Shown one piece after another: positions 27,792-36,792 of a stretch of DNA of 64,000 nt (its first letter is position 1; every line of letters starts with the position of its first letter). The position numbers were made by a program, and so were the translations under genes. Origin of the DNA: Branchiibius sp. NY16-3462-2. Lineage in GTDB: Bacteria; Actinomycetota; Actinomycetes; Actinomycetales; Dermatophilaceae. Under the pieces are notes generated by a model. That model made no database searches, had not been told where the DNA came from, and saw nothing but the letters and a program-made list of their open reading frames with translations. The stretch is taken from contig NZ_LVCF01000043.1 of the NCBI RefSeq assembly GCF_001594145.1, positions 137,525 through 201,524 on the forward strand, read 5' to 3'.

Positions 27792-29318
27792 TCACTCCGC
27801 ACCGACCGAGGCGGCGATCTCGGCACTCCCGCCGAGCAGGAGTTGGGTGCTCACCTGCGGCCTGGATCGACGTACGTCGTCCAGCACCTCCTCGAGCACC
27901 CGCCAGTCGGCGTGGGCGCCGCGAACGATCGTCACGATCTCGGTGTCGTCGGTGACCACCTGCTGCAATGCGGCCCGCGTCGCGGCCGCGAGGTCACCAC
28001 CGTCGACCCGCAGGTCCACCACCGCGGTGTCCGCGATGACCTCGGTGCACTCCTTGGCCGCCTCGGCGCCGGCGGTGCCTGGCGGCAGCTCTGCCCATGT
28101 CTGCACAGCCAGAGCGGCAGTGACCGGACTCGTCGCGGGCACGACGAAGCAGTCGTCGACCAGCCCGCCGGCTGCCCGGGCCTCGGCCAGGCCGCCGGCG
28201 GTCGAGGCAACGACGAGGCCACCGCCGGCCGCGGCGAGGGCGTCGACCATCTCGCCCACGGTCGGATCGAGCCGCTGGTGCTCCAGGACCCCCGCGCCGA
28301 GCGCAGCCGCGAGCGCAGCCAGCCCGGGCGACTCGGTGATCACCAGCAGGGGCACGCGCCCGACGGCATCGCCGGCCTGGTCGGCGAACCGGGTGACTTC
28401 GGGGTAGCCGACCGTGCCGGCCCGCGCGGCCCGCTCCAGAGCAGCGGCCACATGGTCGGTGTGGACGTGCACCGAGCGCAGCGAATCATCACCGGCGATG
28501 ACGACCGAGTCGCCAATGGCCATCAGGTCGGCTTCGAGCGCGGCGACGGAGGCCGAGGTGCTGTTCTCCAGGACCAACATCACCTCGTATCCGGGGCCGG
28601 CGTCATCCGCGGGCAGGTCGCAGGCGCTGGTCACCGACACGGTGTCAGCGACCGCCCACTCGGCCAGCGTCGTCGCCAGCCCCGGGCGGCCGTCGACCAC
28701 CGAGGCGAGGGCCTGCAGCAGGACCAGCAACCCGGCGCCGCCCGCGTCGACGACCCCGGCGCGCTGCAACGCCGGCAGCGCCGAGGTCGATTGGTCGAGC
28801 GCGGTGTGCGCTGCGGCCAGGGCCGCATCGACGACCTCGGCGAGAGTGCCGGTAGCGGCCTGCTGCGCAGCGGCCGCAGCGGCGTCGGCGACGCTGAGGA
28901 TCGTGCCGTCCTGCGGTTGCGCTACGGCGCTGCGAGCGTGATCGGCCGCCAACCGCATCGCGGCCGCGACCTCGGCGGGCCCCCAGACGAGGTGCTCCTC
29001 GGCGGCTCCCGCGGCCACTCCCCGGGCCAGTTGGCTCAGGATCACGCCGGAATTGCCCCGTGCTGACAACACCGCCGCCCGGGCGAAGGAATCGGTCAAC
29101 TCGGCGATCCCGGCGTCAGCGGAGACCGCGAACCGCTCCGCGAGCAGGGCCTGTTCGAAGGTGAGCAGCAGATTGGTGCCGGTGTCCGCGTCGGGGACGG
29201 GAAAGACGTTGAGTGCATCGATGGTGTTCGCGGCAGCGGCCAGACCGGCGCGGGCGATGACCGCCCAACGGCGCAGGGCAGTCGCGTCCAGCGAACGCAA
29301 CGGCTCCGCTCGCACCAT
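27792..29318 (-). CDS. DAK2/DegV-like domain protein (FakA-like fatty acid kinase family)
   Basis: About 508 residues. The N-terminal DhaL-type ATP-binding domain has ALNVFPVPDADTGTNLLLT with the magnesium-binding Asp triad; the C-terminal part is the DAK1-2/FakA middle and C domains. In Firmicutes FakA phosphorylates FakB-bound fatty acids; in actinobacteria the partner is less clear. No FakB is in the window. ATG 29318 has AAAGGGG upstream. Conserved place between rpmB and recG. Confidence 0.88.
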   Translation of the reverse strand: MVRAEPLRSLDATALRRWAVIARAGLAAAANTIDALNVFPVPDADTGTNLLLTFEQALLAERFAVSADAGIAELTDSFARAAVLSARGNSGVILSQLARGVAAGAAEEHLVWGPAEVAAAMRLAADHARSAVAQPQDGTILSVADAAAAAAQQAATGTLAEVVDAALAAAHTALDQSTSALPALQRAGVVDAGGAGLLVLLQALASVVDGRPGLATTLAEWAVADTVSVTSACDLPADDAGPGYEVMLVLENSTSASVAALEADLMAIGDSVVIAGDDSLRSVHVHTDHVAAALERAARAGTVGYPEVTRFADQAGDAVGRVPLLVITESPGLAALAAALGAGVLEHQRLDPTVGEMVDALAAAGGGLVVASTAGGLAEARAAGGLVDDCFVVPATSPVTAALAVQTWAELPPGTAGAEAAKECTEVIADTAVVDLRVDGGDLAAATRAALQQVVTDDTEIVTIVRGAHADWRVLEEVLDDVRRSRPQVSTQLLLGGSAEIAASVGAE

Positions 29319-29439
29319 CGACTGCCCCTTTGCCTTGTTCGGACCCGTCCCGCACAATAGTGCGCGGCCCCGACAATGCCCGGCCGGCCGGACTCGTTTT
29401 GGTTGTCCGGTGCCGCCTCGGCTACCATTTCAGGGTTGC

Positions 29440-29460
29440 TCGCGACGATCTTGGTCGCGA
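29440..29460. promoter_or_regulatory. Hairpin in the rpmB leader
   Basis: Perfect seven-base arms TCGCGAC (29440-29446) and GTCGCGA (29454-29460) with a seven-base loop, 51 bases before the rpmB start. Could be structural regulation of L28 or part of a regulator site. Confidence 0.3.
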
Positions 29461-29511
29461 CTGCCGCGGGACCATCCCGCACACCGACCAAACTATTCGT
29501 AGGAGATAACT

Positions 29512-29706
29512 GTGGCTGCCACTTGCGACGTCTGCGGCAAGGGTCCGGGCTTCGGTCACTCCATCTCGCACTCGCACCGCCGCACCAAGCGCCGTTGGAA
29601 CCCCAACATCCAGCGCATCCGCGCCCGTGTGGGTGAGAATGGCGCGACGCCGAAGCGACTGAACGTGTGCACCTCGTGCATCAAGGCGGGCAAGGTCACT
29701 CGCTGA
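29512..29706 (+). CDS. rpmB: 50S ribosomal protein L28
   Basis: 64 residues, MAATCDVCGKGPGFGHSISH, with CDVC and CTSC pairs (zinc form). GTG 29512 with AGGAG at 29501-29505. Divergent from the DAK2-domain gene, monocistronic, followed by a strong terminator. Confidence 0.97.
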   Translation: MAATCDVCGKGPGFGHSISHSHRRTKRRWNPNIQRIRARVGENGATPKRLNVCTSCIKAGKVTR

Positions 29707-29723
29707 CTCTTTCCCGTACGACG

Positions 29724-29753
29724 AACGGCCGGCTCCCCTGGGAGCCGGCCGTT
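29724..29753 (+). terminator. Rho-independent terminator of rpmB
   Basis: Fourteen-base arms around AACGGCCGGCTCCC with a two-base centre, followed by TT; sits 18 bases after the rpmB stop and also faces the convergent transporter gene. Confidence 0.85.
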
Positions 29754-29793
29754 TGCGTCGGTCGGAGCCTGCGAGTTCCGGGCAGGTCGGTGC

Positions 29794-31119
29794 TCACAGG
29801 ACGATCGGCGCCCACAAGAATCCGAGAATCACCGTGACCACGATCGCAACGGTTCCCGGGATCACGAACGGGTGGTTGAGCACCGTCTTGCCGACCCGGG
29901 TCGACCCGGTGTCATCCATGTCGATCGCGGCCACCGTCGTGGGGTAGGTGGGCAGCAGGTAGTAGTTGGATACCGCCGGATAGCAGGCGAGCATCGCGAC
30001 CGCGCTCACCCCCAGCGAGGCGGCCACCGGCATGAACGCTGCCGTCGCTGCCGCGTGACTGAACAGCACCGGCGCCAGGAAATACAGGAACACCGCGAGC
30101 AACCACGGAGCCCCCTGCAGCGTGCCTGCGATGGAGTCCTTGATCTGGTCGGTGTAGGCGTCGATGAACGTGGTGCCGAGCCAGGCGACACCCAGGATGC
30201 AGACGACGGCGGTCATCCCCGCGCGGAAGGTCGACTGCTGGGTGAGCTCGGCCGGGTCCTTCTTCGTGGTCAGGACGATGAGGGCGGCGACGGTCAGCAT
30301 GACGGTCATGACCCCGGCGACCCCCTCCATGGGCGGGTCCTTGATGAGTCCGACTTCCTTGGACACCAGGGTCGCGTACGTCACGGCGGCCAGGATCCCC
30401 ACGAAGAAGATGCCCAGGGCGGCGATGGCGCCCTTGGCCGGGCGGTAGTCCTCGTCGGCCACATGGATGGGCTGCTTGACCAGACCCTGAGCCATCCGCT
30501 CCTGGTAGACCGGGTCATCGGCAAGTTCACAACCGGACCTCGATGCGACGACAGCACCTACGGCACACCCGATGAACGTGGTCGGGATAGTGACCGCAAG
30601 GATCTTCAGGTAACCGACCCCGAGCGGTTTGAGGATGCCCACCATGATCAGCGTTGCCGCAGAGATCGGTGAGGCGACGATGGCCACCTGGGATGCGACC
30701 ACCGTCATCGATAAGGGCCGCGAGGGCCGGATGCCGCGCTCCTTCGAGACGTCGATGATGACCGGCAGGATGGAGTAGACGGTGTGACCGGTGCCGACCA
30801 GCGCCGTCAGCACGAACGACACCCCCGGACCGAGGTAGTTGATCTGACCCGGATGCTTGCGCAGTAGTCGGTCGGTCAGGTGGACCAGATGGTCCATACC
30901 GCCAGAGGCCTGTAGCGCCGAAACGGCACAGACCACGGGGACAATGATGCCGATGACCGTCCAGGGGATATCTTCGCCCGGATCGACCTCCAGGCCCGTC
31001 GCAGCGAGCATGCCGACACCGGCGCCTCCGGCGAGCCCCACTCCGATGCCACCCATTCGGGCACCGATCACCATGAACACAACAACGACCACCAGGTGCA
31101 GCCAGATCACGCTGCTCAT
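29794..31119 (-). CDS. Anaerobic C4-dicarboxylate transporter (DcuA/DcuB family)
   Basis: About 441 residues with some ten to twelve hydrophobic segments. Family-typical stretches: LVGTGHTVYSILPVIIDVSKE, VVASQVAIVASPISAAT, and FSHAAATAAFMPVAASLGV. Likely exchanges or imports fumarate, malate, succinate or aspartate. ATG 31119 follows GGAGGAG. No fumarate reductase or regulator is adjacent, so its job in this organism is unclear. It lies in an accessory stretch between rpmB and thiL. Confidence 0.88.
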   Translation of the reverse strand: MSSVIWLHLVVVVVFMVIGARMGGIGVGLAGGAGVGMLAATGLEVDPGEDIPWTVIGIIVPVVCAVSALQASGGMDHLVHLTDRLLRKHPGQINYLGPGVSFVLTALVGTGHTVYSILPVIIDVSKERGIRPSRPLSMTVVASQVAIVASPISAATLIMVGILKPLGVGYLKILAVTIPTTFIGCAVGAVVASRSGCELADDPVYQERMAQGLVKQPIHVADEDYRPAKGAIAALGIFFVGILAAVTYATLVSKEVGLIKDPPMEGVAGVMTVMLTVAALIVLTTKKDPAELTQQSTFRAGMTAVVCILGVAWLGTTFIDAYTDQIKDSIAGTLQGAPWLLAVFLYFLAPVLFSHAAATAAFMPVAASLGVSAVAMLACYPAVSNYYLLPTYPTTVAAIDMDDTGSTRVGKTVLNHPFVIPGTVAIVVTVILGFLWAPIVL

Positions 31120-31284
31120 CTCCTCCGCCCGCGTGCGGGCCGACGACCCCGAACTCGGGCCGGCCCTTCCGGCCGTCACGTGGAAGATGGCGATGCTGAC
31201 ATCGTGATCCCCTGCGTGTTCCAGGGACTCTGATTCGACCCTATGGTCGTGCCTGGTCGCGCCGCGTAATTGTGTAACTTGTGT

Positions 31285-32106
31285 TCACAGCGGCCGGTCG
31301 TCCGCGGCGTGGCGCAGGTCCGGGTGGTCGGTGGCGGGCTCGATCTCGTGGCGTCGGACGACGAGCACGATCACCAGGACCAGCATGGTCAGCAGCCCAA
31401 GAAGACCGACCGCGCGGGGTGAACCGCCGACCGAGTTGGAGATCAGCGCGAAGTCCCACAGGCCATGGACCAGCATCGCTGCCAGCAGGGTGCCCGCGCG
31501 TCGACGGATCAGGTACAGGAAGTAGCCGGCGACGATCGTGGTCAGCACCTGCAGGAAGGCCTTGGGGCCTTCGATGAAGAGGTTGGTCGCGTGCGCCACG
31601 CCGAAGGCGACCGTCGACCACAACGCGGCCTGACCCTCGGTGAAGTTGTTGGACCGGAACATCGTCAGACCGATCCCGCGGAACATCATCTCCTCGGCGA
31701 AACCGACGAACAGCGTGGACACGAGCAGCAGCACGGTGAAGAGCAACCCCTTGCGCGCCAACCCCGGGTAGTTGGTCATCGCAACGATCGCCAGCACCAT
31801 CAGGACCGGCACGACGATGACCCAGCGCTGGACCGGTTGATGGTCCACGATGGCCGGACGCCACCACCGCAGATAGGTCACGACCCCGGCCGCGAAGAGG
31901 GCGGAGACCCCGATCGGCACCAGGTAACCGCGCACCACCTCCTCGACCGACGTGGGCGCGGCGTACTTCACATCCATCCCGGACGTCAGAGAACGGGTCA
32001 GCACATGGATGATCACCAGGTAGACGACGACGAGCGCCACCCACGGCCAGACCCCGAGACGGCGACCGCCCGCGGCGAGTTCCCGACCCTCAGTGGCTGT
32101 TGTCAT
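31285..32106 (-). CDS. CPBP family intramembrane metalloprotease
   Basis: 273 residues, about seven membrane segments. Abi/CAAX protease motifs: EEMMFRG (catalytic Glu pair and Arg), FGVAHATN (His), HGLWDF (His). Such proteins cleave prenylated or bacteriocin-like substrates in the membrane in some organisms; the substrate here is unknown. A TAGGGT box seven bases before the ATG suggests a leaderless transcript, divergent from the methyltransferase gene. Confidence 0.87.
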   Translation of the reverse strand: MTTATEGRELAAGGRRLGVWPWVALVVVYLVIIHVLTRSLTSGMDVKYAAPTSVEEVVRGYLVPIGVSALFAAGVVTYLRWWRPAIVDHQPVQRWVIVVPVLMVLAIVAMTNYPGLARKGLLFTVLLLVSTLFVGFAEEMMFRGIGLTMFRSNNFTEGQAALWSTVAFGVAHATNLFIEGPKAFLQVLTTIVAGYFLYLIRRRAGTLLAAMLVHGLWDFALISNSVGGSPRAVGLLGLLTMLVLVIVLVVRRHEIEPATDHPDLRHAADDRPL

Positions 32107-32113
32107 GCGCGAA

Positions 32114-32119
32114 ACCCTA
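32114..32119 (-). promoter_or_regulatory. Leaderless -10 box of the CPBP protease gene
   Basis: On the minus strand TAGGGT, then seven bases, then ATG 32106; no Shine-Dalgarno. Confidence 0.4.
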
Positions 32120-32197
32120 CGGACCTGCTGTTCGCCCGTTCGGTCCTTCGTCTCATATGGCGACCAGTCATTCCATATTGCGAGACTAAATGCTGGG

Positions 32198-33001
32198 ATG
32201 GATCACATGCCGACCTACACCCACGGCCACGCGGAGAGCGTGCTGCGCTCCCACCGCTCCCGCACCGCCGAGAACTCTGCCGGTTACCTCCTGCCCCGCC
32301 TGCATGCGGGTCAGTCCCTGCTCGACATCGGCTCCGGCCCGGGCACCATCACCGCTGACCTCGCGCGGATCGTTGCGCCCGGGCCGGTGACAGCCCTCGA
32401 GGCGAACGACGAAGCCATCGCGCTGACCAAGGCGGAGTTGGACGCCCAGGGTCTTGACGCGACGTACGTCGTGGGCGACGTCCACGCCCTCGACCTGCCC
32501 AGTCGCACGTACGACGTGACCCACGCCCATCAGGTCCTGCAGCATCTCGTCGATCCCGTGGGCGCCCTGCGGGAGATGGGTCGGGTGACCCGGCCCGGTG
32601 GCGTGATCGCAGCACGGGACGCCGACTACGCCGCGTTCACCTGGTGGCCACGAGTTCCAGCACTGGACGAATGGCTTGCCCTCTACCGCCGCATTGCGCG
32701 GCACAACGGCGCCGAACCGGACGCCGGCCGTCGTCTGCTGTCCTGGGCGCGCGCCGCGGATCTACAGGTGCTGCAGGCCAGTTCGAGCAACTGGACCTAC
32801 GCGACAGCTACGGACCGGCGATGGTGGGGTGGCCTCTGGGCGGACCGGATCACCGCCTCAGCGATCGCGACCCAGGCCACCAGCCTTGGCTGGGCCAGCA
32901 CCGACGACCTCGAGCGCATCGCCGACGGCTGGCGCGAGTGGGCGGCCGATCCGGACGGCTGGTTCATGGTGCCGAGCGGTGAGCTGATCGCCGCGCCGTA
33001 A
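32198..33001 (+). CDS. Class I SAM-dependent methyltransferase
   Basis: About 267 residues. Motif I LLDIGSGPGTITADLA, acidic motif II ALEAND, motif IV region THAHQVLQHLVDP typical of UbiE/Methyltransf_11 enzymes. Small-molecule substrate unknown. ATG 32198 or ATG 32207 (MPTYTHGHAESVLRSH) could be the start; a weak GGGATGG before the second makes it nearly as likely. Not part of an evident operon. Confidence 0.87.
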   Translation: MDHMPTYTHGHAESVLRSHRSRTAENSAGYLLPRLHAGQSLLDIGSGPGTITADLARIVAPGPVTALEANDEAIALTKAELDAQGLDATYVVGDVHALDLPSRTYDVTHAHQVLQHLVDPVGALREMGRVTRPGGVIAARDADYAAFTWWPRVPALDEWLALYRRIARHNGAEPDAGRRLLSWARAADLQVLQASSSNWTYATATDRRWWGGLWADRITASAIATQATSLGWASTDDLERIADGWREWAADPDGWFMVPSGELIAAP

Positions 33002-33012
33002 CGCTCAACCGG

Positions 33013-33306
33013 CTACGCGTCGTTGTCCTCCTGGGTGCCCTCCTCAACGGGCACCAGGATCGGTCTGGTCACTGCCCACGCGATCATCAGGATTCCGCAG
33101 ACCAGGATGATCAGACCGGACCACAGGTTGATGTTGAAGCCGCCGGTCTTGGACTTGTCGTCGGCGGTGTAGTTGAACAAGCCCATCGCCGCCAGGACGA
33201 CGCCGTAGATCGTCAGCAGTGCGCCGATGATGTTACGGACGTCGAACAACCCCGCCGATGTCTTGCGGCCGGTCGTCGCCGGGGTGTCGGTGTCACTGTC
33301 ACTCAT
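33013..33306 (-). CDS. Small two-helix membrane protein next to a sodium symporter
   Basis: 97 residues: hydrophilic Ser/Asp/Thr-rich N-terminus, helix IGALLTIYGVVLAAMGLF, polar loop, helix WSGLIILVCGILMIAWAV, acidic tail EEGTQEDNDA. I do not recognise a named family. It starts 22 bases after the sodium:solute symporter stop and is surely co-transcribed with it, so it may be an accessory subunit or stability factor. Confidence 0.7.
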   Translation of the reverse strand: MSDSDTDTPATTGRKTSAGLFDVRNIIGALLTIYGVVLAAMGLFNYTADDKSKTGGFNINLWSGLIILVCGILMIAWAVTRPILVPVEEGTQEDNDA

Positions 33307-33328
33307 GATGGCTAACCTCTCAGCCGAT

Positions 33329-35020
33329 TCAGCGGAAGATGATGTTCAGGATGATGACCAGCACCAGTGAGAGCCCGGCCATCTTGGTCGGCGACTGCCA
33401 CCAGTGCGCCACGGACTGGTCACCGAAGTCCTCCTTGGGCGTCAGGCTGTAGACCAACCCACGCAACTCCGACTCGGGCTTGGGCTTGGTGAACATCGTG
33501 ACCACGATGCTGACCAGGATGTCGACGACAAAGGCGGCGCCCGCGGCCACGAAGCTCGCGCCCTGACCGGACAGGTTCAGCGCGCCGATGGACAACGGAC
33601 CCAGCGCATCCTTGGACAGAATCGCCACGAAGATCGCAGCGAGAGTACCGGAGACCAGACCCACCCAACCTGCGGTCGGGGTCATCCGCTTCCAGAACAT
33701 ACCGAGGATGAACGTCGCGAACAGCGGAGCGTTGAAGAACCCGAACAACGTCTGCAGGTAATCCATGATGTTGCTGTAGTGACGGGCGAACAGCGACGTC
33801 AGGATGGCGATGACGGTCGCGGCCACAGTGGCCCAACGGCCGACCTTGAGGTAGTAGTTGTCGGGGCGGTCCTTCTTGATGTAGGTCTGCCAGATGTCGT
33901 AGGACCAGACCGTGTTGAAGGCCGAGATGTTCGCTGCCATGCCGGCCATGAACGCGGCCAGCATGCCGGCAATCGCCACTCCGAGAAGGCCGTTCGGTAG
34001 CAGGTCACGCATCAGATAGAGCAATGCGTCGTTGTAGGAACCGCCGGTGTCCTTACCCGCCTTCATCCCGGACAGCTCGGGCACCAGCACGCCGGCGATG
34101 ATGCCGGGAATGATGATGATGAACGGGATGAACATCTTCGGGAACGATCCGATGACCGGTGCCATCCGGGCGGAGTTCATGTCCTTGGAGGCCATCGCCC
34201 GCTGCACCTCGACGAAGTTCGTGGTCCAGTAACCGAAGGACAGCACGAAGCCCAGACCGAAGACGATGCCGATCACCGACCAGAACGCACTGGTGAAGCC
34301 GGTGAGCGATTCGCCCGGCCACGAGGCGAGTTCGCCCTTCGTGCCTGCCGCGGTCATCTTGTCGGTCAGTCCCGACCAGCCACCCACCTTGTGCAGCGCG
34401 ATCAGCGTCAACGGCAGCAACGCCGCCACGATCACGAAGAACTGCAGTACCTCGTTGTAGATCGCCGCCGACAGACCACCGAGGGTGATGTAGGCCAGCA
34501 CGATGGCGGCCGCCACGATCGTGGAAACGGTCAGATCCCAACCCAGCAGCGTGTGCACGATCGTCGCCAGCAGGAAGAGGTTCACGCCAGCGATCAGCAC
34601 CTGTGCCACAGCGAAACTGATGGCATTGACCAGGTGGGCCGTTGAGCCGAACCGGCGGTGCATGAACTCCGGCACGCTGCGCACGCCGGAGCCGTAGTAG
34701 AACGGCATCATCACCACGGCCAGGAACAGCATCGCCGGGACGGCGCCGATCCAGTAGTAGTGCATCGTCGGCATACCGATCTGGGCGCCGTTGGCCGACA
34801 TACCCATGATCTCGACCGCGCCCAGGTTGGCCGATATGAACGCCAACCCGGTGATCCAGGCGGGCAACGAACGGCCCGACAGGAAGAAGTCGATGGAGCT
34901 GGATACCTGCCGCCGAGCCATGAGCCCGATGCCCAGGACGAACACGAAATACAGCGCAATCAGCGTGTAATCGATGAACCCTGCATTCAGTTGTAACGAC
35001 GAAGATGCGTCCGCTACCAC
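33329..35020 (-). CDS. Sodium:solute symporter (SSS family, SGLT-like)
   Basis: 563 residues with about fourteen membrane segments. SSS signatures: the N-terminal IDFFLSGRSLPAWITGLAF region, GSGVRSVPEFMHRRFG, and AAFMAGMAANISAFNTVWSYD, where sodium-site Ser/Thr lie. The Lys/Arg-rich tail and length fit sugar/inositol-type SGLT relatives better than proline or pantothenate symporters. GTG 35020 has AGGAG. Followed by the small membrane protein gene. Confidence 0.9.
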   Translation of the reverse strand: MVADASSSLQLNAGFIDYTLIALYFVFVLGIGLMARRQVSSSIDFFLSGRSLPAWITGLAFISANLGAVEIMGMSANGAQIGMPTMHYYWIGAVPAMLFLAVVMMPFYYGSGVRSVPEFMHRRFGSTAHLVNAISFAVAQVLIAGVNLFLLATIVHTLLGWDLTVSTIVAAAIVLAYITLGGLSAAIYNEVLQFFVIVAALLPLTLIALHKVGGWSGLTDKMTAAGTKGELASWPGESLTGFTSAFWSVIGIVFGLGFVLSFGYWTTNFVEVQRAMASKDMNSARMAPVIGSFPKMFIPFIIIIPGIIAGVLVPELSGMKAGKDTGGSYNDALLYLMRDLLPNGLLGVAIAGMLAAFMAGMAANISAFNTVWSYDIWQTYIKKDRPDNYYLKVGRWATVAATVIAILTSLFARHYSNIMDYLQTLFGFFNAPLFATFILGMFWKRMTPTAGWVGLVSGTLAAIFVAILSKDALGPLSIGALNLSGQGASFVAAGAAFVVDILVSIVVTMFTKPKPESELRGLVYSLTPKEDFGDQSVAHWWQSPTKMAGLSLVLVIILNIIFR

Positions 35021-35062
35021 GCTCAGCTCCTTTGCATCGCAGTGCTATCCAACGTCCAGACG

Positions 35063-36034
35063 CTACTCCTGTTGGACTGCGAAGTGCTCCCAGCCACCGC
35101 CTTGCGTGTCATGGCCGTCCAGCGAAACGCCCGCGCCCCGGGCGACCGTACCGATCACCCGCCACCCCGAGGGGACGTCCCCGGCGGCGAACGTGGCCAG
35201 CAGAACGTGCTCCTCTCCCCCGCGCAGAACACACTCCGTCGCCTCGTCGCCGACCGCTGCCAACGCCGCGATGTCAGCGGCCAGCGCGGCCGTGTGTACG
35301 TCGATCCGAACCCCGCTCGCCTGCGCGATCCGCCCCGCATCGAGCAGCAGACCGTCACTCACATCCAGCATCGCGCTGGCCGCCGCCTCCAGCGCGCGCC
35401 GCCCATCGCCGTACGCCGGTCGTGGGCTTTGTTGGTAACCCACCAGTTCGGGATCCTCATAGCCCCGATCCTCCTGCAGCAGTAGTAATCCCGCCGCGGC
35501 GCGCCCGAGTGGCCCGGACACGGCCAGTACGTCACCGGGGCGTGCACCGCTGCGCAGCACGGGCTGCGCGCCGACCGGCAACTCACCCAGGGCGGTCGCA
35601 CTGATGACACAGACTCCGGGACCGGCCGACGACAGGTCCCCACCGACGATCACGGCCCCGGCCTGCGCCGCCTCCTGCCCCAGGCCAACTGCCAGTTCGC
35701 GCACCCACGCCAGTGGGGTCGCCGGGTCGGCAACCAGTGTCACCACCAGGCCGGTCGTCGTACCGCCCATTGCCTCGATGTCAGCAGCGTTCTGCGCCAC
35801 GCACTTTCGCCCCACGTGCCGCGGCGAGGACCAGTCGTTGCGCCAGTCCCGGCCAAGGACCATGGCGTCGGTGGTCACCAGCACGGCACCGGATCGCACC
35901 CGCAGCCACGCCGTGTCGTCACCCGGACCGGTCAACACCTCATCAGAAGACCCCCCGATGGCCAGTCCCTCGTTGATGACCGAGAGGATCTGGGCCTCGG
36001 TATGGCCGCGCAGTGCAGCCTCATCCTGGGCCAT
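35063..36034 (-). CDS. thiL: Thiamine-monophosphate kinase
   Basis: About 323 residues of the PurM/ThiL fold. TLTGPGDDTAWL-type Mg/ATP site (GPGDDTAWL), LVTTDAMV, and DVSDGLLLDAGRI. Makes thiamine diphosphate from the monophosphate, the last step of B1 synthesis. ATG 36034 has GAGAGGAC upstream; ATG five codons earlier (36049) lacks one. No other thi genes or TPP riboswitch are seen. Confidence 0.94.
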   Translation of the reverse strand: MAQDEAALRGHTEAQILSVINEGLAIGGSSDEVLTGPGDDTAWLRVRSGAVLVTTDAMVLGRDWRNDWSSPRHVGRKCVAQNAADIEAMGGTTTGLVVTLVADPATPLAWVRELAVGLGQEAAQAGAVIVGGDLSSAGPGVCVISATALGELPVGAQPVLRSGARPGDVLAVSGPLGRAAAGLLLLQEDRGYEDPELVGYQQSPRPAYGDGRRALEAAASAMLDVSDGLLLDAGRIAQASGVRIDVHTAALAADIAALAAVGDEATECVLRGGEEHVLLATFAAGDVPSGWRVIGTVARGAGVSLDGHDTQGGGWEHFAVQQE

Positions 36035-36086
36035 GTGTCCTCTCCCCATGTGAGACGCCGCCGGTGGCAGTAACCACTCGGCAGAG

Positions 36087-36092
36087 TAGCGT
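36087..36092 (+). promoter_or_regulatory. Leaderless -10 box of the Lrp-domain gene
   Basis: TAGCGT ends seven bases before the ATG at 36100; no Shine-Dalgarno. Confidence 0.45.
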
Positions 36093-36099
36093 TCGGCGT

Positions 36100-36327
36100 A
36101 TGCAGGCCTACATCCTGATCCAGACCGATGTGGGGAAGGCGACCTCCGTGACCTCCGCGCTCCGTGCTCTGACCGGCGTCCTGAGTGCCGAGGAGGTCAT
36201 CGGGCCCTATGACCTGATCGCCAAGGTCGAGGCCGTGTCAGTGGAGGCGCTCGGTGCGGAAATCATCACCCAGATCCAACAGGTACCCGGGATCACCCGG
36301 ACACTGACGTGCAGCGTCGTGCGCTGA
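36100..36327 (+). CDS. Stand-alone Lrp/AsnC ligand-binding (RAM) domain protein
   Basis: 75 residues, only the effector-binding domain (MQAYILIQTDVGKA ... GPYDLIAKVEA ... TLTCSVV) without a helix-turn-helix. Such solo RAM proteins form ring-shaped oligomers that bind amino acids. It conserves its place between thiL and the DUF3515/ddl genes in many actinobacteria. It overlaps the DUF3515 gene by 19 bases. Confidence 0.88.
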   Translation: MQAYILIQTDVGKATSVTSALRALTGVLSAEEVIGPYDLIAKVEAVSVEALGAEIITQIQQVPGITRTLTCSVVR

Positions 36328-36785
36328 CCGCACACCTGGTCGCTGTTCTCGCCGCCGGCCTGGTGTTGGCCGGCTGCGGATCGGACACCCCCAGCGCGAC
36401 CCCGGCGGCGGGCGCCGCGGATCCGTTGTGCGCCAAGGTCGCTGCACACTGGCCGAGCACCGTGAGCAGCAAGGACCGGGTCAGCGTGGACGTCAGCGGC
36501 AACCCTTCAACCAACGTCGCCAAAACCGTTGCGGCGTGGGGTGATCCGGCGATCATCGCGCGCTGCGGAGTCGATGCGCCCGGCCCGTCGACCGACTGCA
36601 TCGAGGCGGACGACATCGACTGGGTGATGAGTTCGCTGTCCGACGGCAAACGATTCGTGACCTACGGGCGGGTGCCGGCGATCGAGGTGCTCGTGCCGTC
36701 GGCGTACTCCCCCGAACCGCTGGTGCTGGCAGCTTTCGACCAGGCCGCCGGGCAGGTCCCGCAGAACGCACACCGCTGCAATTGA
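36309..36785 (+). CDS. DUF3515 family lipoprotein
   Basis: 158 residues. Signal peptide with lipobox LVLAGC, then the DUF3515 domain with conserved cysteines and a C-terminal NAHRC. Predicted lipid-anchored at the cell surface. Function unknown; always near ddl, hinting at the cell envelope. GTG 36309 lies inside the preceding gene. Confidence 0.83.
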   Translation: MQRRALTAHLVAVLAAGLVLAGCGSDTPSATPAAGAADPLCAKVAAHWPSTVSSKDRVSVDVSGNPSTNVAKTVAAWGDPAIIARCGVDAPGPSTDCIEADDIDWVMSSLSDGKRFVTYGRVPAIEVLVPSAYSPEPLVLAAFDQAAGQVPQNAHRCN

Positions 36786-36792
36786 ACGTGAC

